Below, piece by piece: positions 55,219-59,224 of a stretch of DNA of 59,224 bases. The stretch spans positions 1 through 59,224 of the forward strand of contig NZ_JAUNHL010000008.1 in the NCBI RefSeq assembly GCF_030523955.1, read 5' to 3'. The notes under the pieces were generated by a model. It ran no database searches and was not told the origin of the DNA. It saw only the letters and a program-made list of their open reading frames with translations. The DNA comes from Neisseria sp. (GTDB taxonomy: Bacteria; Pseudomonadota; Gammaproteobacteria; Burkholderiales; Neisseriaceae). The number at the start of each line of letters is the position of its first letter. The stretch's first letter is position 1. The position numbers and the translations under genes were made by a program.

Positions 55219-55385
55219 CTAGGGGCTGTCGACAATTGACCGGCGAAGCGGTTTTTTGAGGCAAAAACCGCGTATGCAAGGCAAAAAGCACAGCAAGGTT
55301 GAACACCTTGCGAGCTTTTTTAACGCCGCAGACGGGGTTTTTGACCAAAAACACCGCCGTTGCGTTAATTGTCGACAGACCCTAG
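55219..55385. repeat. Family-3 palindromic element, long form (167 bp)
   Basis: CTAGGGGCTGTCGACAATT at the left and AATTGTCGACAGACCCTAG at the right, with an inner part containing AAGGTTGAACACCTTGCGAG. The short forms elsewhere lack this centre. Confidence 0.7.
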
Positions 55386-55487
55386 AGTACGGAACCGATT
55401 CTGTTGCCGCTTCAGCGGCTTACACAATCGTTCTCTTTGAGCTTTGGCGCAGCAGAGCCTTCGCGAAAGTCAAGTTAATCCGCTATA
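55386..55487. repeat. CREE-like element truncated on the left
   Basis: Starts inside the element at AGTACGGAACCGATTCTG and runs to AGTTAATCCGCTATA. It abuts the family-3 element base to base, which probably replaced or removed its left end. Confidence 0.65.
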
Positions 55488-56081
55488 ACCCGGTATGCAT
55501 TGTTTTTCTGCAAAGCTGACGGAAAGCCGCCATGTATCCGTTTCAACTTATTATTTCTCCAAACTTCATTCTCTATTTCCTATTCCCCCTCTCATTCTTG
55601 CTTTGCCATCGATCGATAAATCCGCTTTCAGGCCAGCCGAAAAAACTATATTTAATGACAAAAAATGGCAAAACCTTTACGGGAAAACGGCAGGGTAATG
55701 ACAAAAAATGGCAGAAAATGCACAGAACGTTATCATAAATTGACACTTCCGAATAAGTATTCCAAACTTGTTTTTATTTTAAATATTAATATAAACATAT
55801 GGTTATATGAAATTTAATAAAAATTTCGAAAGTTGGCATACAGGATGCTTGATTATTCTTGTCTGCAAGAAAAACCGAAAACGGAACTGCGGACAACTTG
55901 AAAAAAACTGGCCAAATGCATTAGGGAAAACGCATAAGCCAAGTCGATCAAGACAAGAAAAAATGGCCAAATACATTACGGGAATCAAAAAAACGGGCCA
56001 AACACATTGCGGAAAACGTTAGCACATTGCGGGCTAAAAATAAAAATCAAACAAAATAGATTTTAAAGAAAGAAAAAAATC
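55488..56081. other. AT-rich stretch with degenerate direct repeats
   Basis: Two small ORFs exist (55532-55738, basic with a membrane stretch; 55807-56022, basic), neither with family resemblance. At least five copies of a degenerate unit near AAAAAATGGCCAAATNCATT followed by NCGGGAAAACG lie at about 55662, 55701, 55901, 55957 and 55988. I cannot assign a function. Confidence 0.4.
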
Positions 56082-56177
56082 ATGAAGTCAATTAAAAAGG
56101 GGTACTCACTGGCGGAATTATCAGTAGTTGTTTTGATAGTGAGTATGGTGGCGTATTTGGTTGTACCCATAAGTTGA
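56082..56177 (+). CDS. 31-residue prepilin-like ORF
   Basis: MKSIKKGYSLAELSVVVLIV and a few further residues, then TGA. It has a basic leader ending in Gly (residue 7), Tyr at +1, Glu at +5 and one hydrophobic helix, exactly the type IV prepilin processing region, but the globular domain is missing. The frame continues open for 83 codons after the TGA (to TAA 56427), though that part contains a terminator-like hairpin and does not look like pilin. AAGAAAG upstream could be a ribosome binding site. It may be a truncated pilin gene or a mini-pilin. Confidence 0.45.
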   Translation: MKSIKKGYSLAELSVVVLIVSMVAYLVVPIS

Positions 56178-56329
56178 ATTGCTGTTTCAATTTATGATCG
56201 CACTCTTAAGTCACCAAATAATAAAGCCTGCGATGTTATAACAAAGTACCAGTTATTTCTGGTGCATGGGCTTTGCATACTGCTTTCTAAGCATAAGGGA
56301 GGCATCGGATGGTGGGATGCAATAAAGCT

Positions 56330-56365
56330 AAGCACCTTGTTATATGGGAAACAAGGTGCTTTTTT
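56330..56365 (+). terminator. Rho-independent terminator
   Basis: AAGCACCTTGTT and AACAAGGTGCTT with an 8-base loop, then TTTT. Confidence 0.75.
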
Positions 56366-56835
56366 ATTTGTGGGTGGGGGAGGTGGTTTTTTCAAAGCCA
56401 TGTCGTACTCGTTAGGGTGCCGAAAATAAAAGGGAAGGCTCTAGGGCCTGTTGACCATTAATGAAACGGCGGTGTTTTTTGCATCAAAAAAACGCTTCAC
56501 AATCATTCTGGCTACACCTCCTTAAATAGCATCGAATAAAATAAATAATAACACTATAACTTTAAAATCTGTTCATAAATAAATAATCATGAAATATATT
56601 AATTATGTTATAGTTTTGATAGTTTTTGTTGTATTCAAAAGAGGTGCCCGGTTTTACAGCATGGGCAGCTGTTTCAGTTCTGCGGTGCCAAGTGGGTGCG
56701 CGGATTAAACGGCAGCGAAGTAGGATGCTGTTGGGAAAGTCTGAAAATCCAGAATAACTTCGTCGAGTTGGATTAGATGGGCGGCAGTTGTTATTCAGTT
56801 GTCGGGATTGTTTGAAATCCTTTTGATAAGAGCAA

Positions 56836-56854
56836 ACGGCTTATATTAAGCCGT
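56836..56854 (+). promoter_or_regulatory. Palindrome just upstream of adhesin start
   Basis: ACGGCTTATATTAAGCCGT, perfect 8-bp arms, ending 20 bp before ATG 56875. It may be a leader hairpin or an operator. Confidence 0.45.
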
Positions 56855-56874
56855 AAACATAAAGGTATAAAATT

Positions 56875-59224
56875 ATGAATAAAAATTATCGTACGATATG
56901 GAACGACGCATTAGGGGCATGGGTTGCGGTGTCGGAAATCGAAACCGCCAAAGGAAAACCCGCCGGTACCAGCTGTGTGGCGATCCATCGTGACGAGGAT
57001 GCAGTAGTCTCCCTAAATAATAAAAACGGCGTTACCAGTATTCGAAAAATTTATAATCTTTTCGGATGGAGCTGGAGTGCTTTGGTGTTGAATTTCGCAT
57101 TCGCAACAGGATTTTCTCTGTTGCCGGCCAGTGAGGCGGTTGCTGCTACCTGTACGTTGAATGGCGGAACTGCCGCCACTTCTCCTGATGCTACCTCTTT
57201 TGCTTGCGGCTCAGGAGCGACGGCGGCGGGTACCAACTCCGTTGCAATCGGTTATGGTGCAAATGCTACAGGCCAAGGTACTGCGATTGGTATGGGCACC
57301 CAAGCGACCAATGCGAATACTCTTTCTATTGGCCGTTCAAGCATCGCTTCGGGTTATGCCTCTATTGCACTAGGGTGGGAAGCTGCTGCGACAGACCAGC
57401 ATTCGATTTCCATTGGTAATAAAGCCGGTGCTAATGGTACTGGTGTAGTCAGTAATAATATTTTCATGGGCAATCAATCCGGTATTAATGCTAACGGGGC
57501 AAAAAATACGGTTGGGCTCGGCCTCAATGCAGCACAAAACTTGGGTGCGGCCGGAATCACTACAGACAATAATATCGGCTTGGGATATCAGGCTATAAGC
57601 AATTCATCAGGTTCAAATAATCTGGGTTTCGGTTCGCGTGCGGGTAATGATGTTGTAGGCAGCAATAATATTGCATTAGGTTGGAATGCCGGGCGGTATA
57701 TGGGCACTCAAGCAACCCTGTCAAGTAACAATATATCTATCGGCGAGGGAGCAAATCTATTCACTTCTGGCGCTCCTTTGACAAAGGTACGCAATACTGC
57801 AATCGGTACTGCAGCCAAAGCAAGTGGTGGTGACGCACTTGCAGTGGGCTCTCAAGCTAATGCCTCTTCAGACAGGAGTATTGCGATAGGGCGGGAAACT
57901 GTCTCCTCGGGCGAACGGTCGCTTTCTATAGGCAATCAAGCTGCCGCAAACGGTAACGTAGCGGTGGCGGTAGGTGATTTATCAAAAGCGGAGGAAACCA
58001 ATAGTGTTGCAGTAGGCTCCTCTTCCGTAGCATCGGCAGAAAGCTCCACTGCTGTCGGTTACCGTGCGCAAGCAAGCGCAGCTTCCGCCACGGCGTTCGG
58101 TAATGATTCGAGTGCCATCGGAGCTTCTTCTTCTTCTTTCGGCGTTGCATCACGTGCATCGGGCCAATATGCGTTGGCCATTGGCGTATCGTCCAATGCT
58201 TCGGAACTGAGCAGCATCGCTATCGGTAATGCGTCACAGAGTTCCGGCACATCTTCAATAGCTTTAGGCCGCGACAGCAAAAGTACGAAAAACAGTACAA
58301 TAGCAGTAGGTGCGGCGGCATCGGCGTCTGACGATCATGCGCAAGCTTTCGGTAGCGGCGCGATTGCTTCGGGTTACGCATCGATTGGCTCAGGCTACGA
58401 TGCGCGGGCGGAAGGACACAATGCGGTGGCTATAGGCCGTGAAACAAGAGCCTCTGCAGTTTCGGCCATAGCGATAGGCCGAGGTGCGCAGGCGACGGCG
58501 ACGAACGCCATTTCCATCGGTACTGGCAATATCGTCAACGGAGTCAATTCCGGTGCGATCGGCGATCCGTCAATAATTGATGGTGCGAATTCTTATTCAG
58601 TGGGTAATAACAATACCTTGCCGACCGATAATACCTTTGTATTCGGTAATAACGTAACCACTACCCAAGCCAACAGCGTGGTATTGGGCACTGCGTCTAC
58701 TGACCGTGCAGCCACTACTGTTAACGACGCAACCGTAAACGGCATTACCTATTCCGGCTTTGCCGGTGCGGGCAGCGCGGCTAACGGCGTGGTCAGCGTG
58801 GGCGCATCAGGCCAAGAGCGCCAGATTATCAATGTAGCCGCCGGCGAAATTTCCAAAACCTCAACCGATGCCATCAACGGTAGCCAGCTTTATGCCGTGG
58901 CCAGCAAACCGATTACCTTCTCCGGCGACAGCGGCAATGATGTCAACCGCATTCTAGGCGAAACGCTGGAAGTAAACGGCGGTGCCACCGGCGCATTGTC
59001 TGACAATAATATCGGTGTAGTTGCCAACGGCACCGATACGCTGGACATCAAACTGGCCAAAGAACTGACCGGTCTGACCTCGGCCGAGTTTACCGATGCG
59101 GCGGGCAACGTCACCAACGTAGGCGGCAACGGCGTCACCATCACCCCGGCCAACGGCGGTAATCCGGTAAGCCTGTCTGAAAGCGGTCTGAACAACGGCG
59201 GCAACGTGATTTCCGGCGTCGCCA
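56875..59224 (+). CDS. Trimeric autotransporter adhesin (partial, 5' part)
   Basis: Open from ATG 56875 (AAAGG upstream) to the window end, 783 codons without stop. Residues 1-25 (MNKNYRTIWNDALGAWVAVS) are an extended signal peptide region (ESPR), followed by a signal peptide cut near residue 90 (ASEAVA). Residues about 100-640 form a YadA/Hia-type head with many A-I-G-x-x-A-x-A repeats such as SIAIGRGAQATATNAISIG. A neck near 648-672 (INVAAGEISKTSTDAINGSQ) and stalk start follow. Such proteins are secreted by a C-terminal beta-barrel (type Vc), which lies beyond the window. Head length is large. A DUS core lies near 59171. More AT-rich at the 5' end. Confidence 0.93.
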   Translation, partial: MNKNYRTIWNDALGAWVAVSEIETAKGKPAGTSCVAIHRDEDAVVSLNNKNGVTSIRKIYNLFGWSWSALVLNFAFATGFSLLPASEAVAATCTLNGGTAATSPDATSFACGSGATAAGTNSVAIGYGANATGQGTAIGMGTQATNANTLSIGRSSIASGYASIALGWEAAATDQHSISIGNKAGANGTGVVSNNIFMGNQSGINANGAKNTVGLGLNAAQNLGAAGITTDNNIGLGYQAISNSSGSNNLGFGSRAGNDVVGSNNIALGWNAGRYMGTQATLSSNNISIGEGANLFTSGAPLTKVRNTAIGTAAKASGGDALAVGSQANASSDRSIAIGRETVSSGERSLSIGNQAAANGNVAVAVGDLSKAEETNSVAVGSSSVASAESSTAVGYRAQASAASATAFGNDSSAIGASSSSFGVASRASGQYALAIGVSSNASELSSIAIGNASQSSGTSSIALGRDSKSTKNSTIAVGAAASASDDHAQAFGSGAIASGYASIGSGYDARAEGHNAVAIGRETRASAVSAIAIGRGAQATATNAISIGTGNIVNGVNSGAIGDPSIIDGANSYSVGNNNTLPTDNTFVFGNNVTTTQANSVVLGTASTDRAATTVNDATVNGITYSGFAGAGSAANGVVSVGASGQERQIINVAAGEISKTSTDAINGSQLYAVASKPITFSGDSGNDVNRILGETLEVNGGATGALSDNNIGVVANGTDTLDIKLAKELTGLTSAEFTDAAGNVTNVGGNGVTITPANGGNPVSLSESGLNNGGNVISGVA

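Larger units (their letters stand above)
56178..56874. other. Leader and relic region before the adhesin gene
   Basis: Holds a terminator, a half family-3 element (56441-56500), an AT-rich part to about 56640 and then an abruptly GC-richer 130 bp with an open frame reading FQFCGAKWVRGLNGSEVGCC to TAG 56774. The last may be the 3' end of a lost gene. Confidence 0.4.

Noticed and set aside
55532-56022. Two small basic ORFs as genes
   Set aside because: No family resemblance, weak start signals, and the second is built from the degenerate direct repeats.
55656-56035. CRISPR array
   Set aside because: Repeat units diverge from one another, spacing is irregular and there are no cas genes.

Overview
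The window is a chromosomal segment of a Neisseriaceae bacterium, most likely a Neisseria of the N. wadsworthii / N. shayeganii type. The main evidence is the DNA uptake sequence TGCCTGTCTGAA (the TG-wadDUS dialect), which occurs dozens of times, often as inverted pairs acting as intergenic terminators. Degenerate Correia-type elements (CREE) and neisserial housekeeping genes (dnaE, argS, priA, secB, ispH, lspA, mnmG) agree with this. Coding DNA is moderately GC-rich. The pilin locus and the right end are clearly more AT-rich.

Layout. 1-3.6 kb: dnaE. 3.8-13.3 kb: a complete histidine-utilisation (hut) cluster. hutI-hutG lie on the plus strand; hutU, a YjiH-type membrane protein, hutH, the repressor gene hutC and an alanine/glycine symporter lie on the minus strand. 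A HutC-like operator sits in the divergent hutU/hutI promoter. 13.3-20.7 kb: small regulators and enzymes (PepSY, S4, PHP, patatin lipoprotein, YciO, S51-like, site-2 protease), a zinc-ribbon membrane protein and two small lipoproteins. 21-25.1 kb: mnmG, an unusual NRAMP-like carrier, a 43-residue acidic protein and a hemerythrin. 25.4-34.7 kb: SanA/DUF218, ArsC-like, TlpA-like, LOG, an M16 peptidase pair, an ABC exporter, lspA and ispH. 35-42.4 kb: RarD/Lrp, a persulfide-type ArsR/rhodanese pair, a NifA-like regulator lacking the sigma54 contact loop, a TfpX/TfpZ pilin accessory protein, a CDF metal exporter and PPK2.

42.4-45.1 kb is the most distinctive locus. A type IV pilin gene is preceded by a sigma54 (-24/-12) promoter, enhancer-like palindromes and a hairpin-rich leader. 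A second pilin gene follows, with ten G residues touching its start codon, a strong candidate for phase variation. Next comes a membrane-anchored, cysteine-rich protein with an Excalibur-like C-terminus. 45.3-55 kb returns to housekeeping: argS, alanine symporter, priA, EamA permease, dacB, grxC, secB. 55-56.9 kb is a repeat-filled, gene-poor stretch with three families of small palindromic elements, an unexplained cluster of short degenerate direct repeats and a 31-residue prepilin-like ORF. From 56.9 kb to the window end runs the 5' part of a trimeric autotransporter adhesin gene (ESPR signal, YadA-like head, neck).

All calls rest on reading the sequence and remembered family features; no database search was run.
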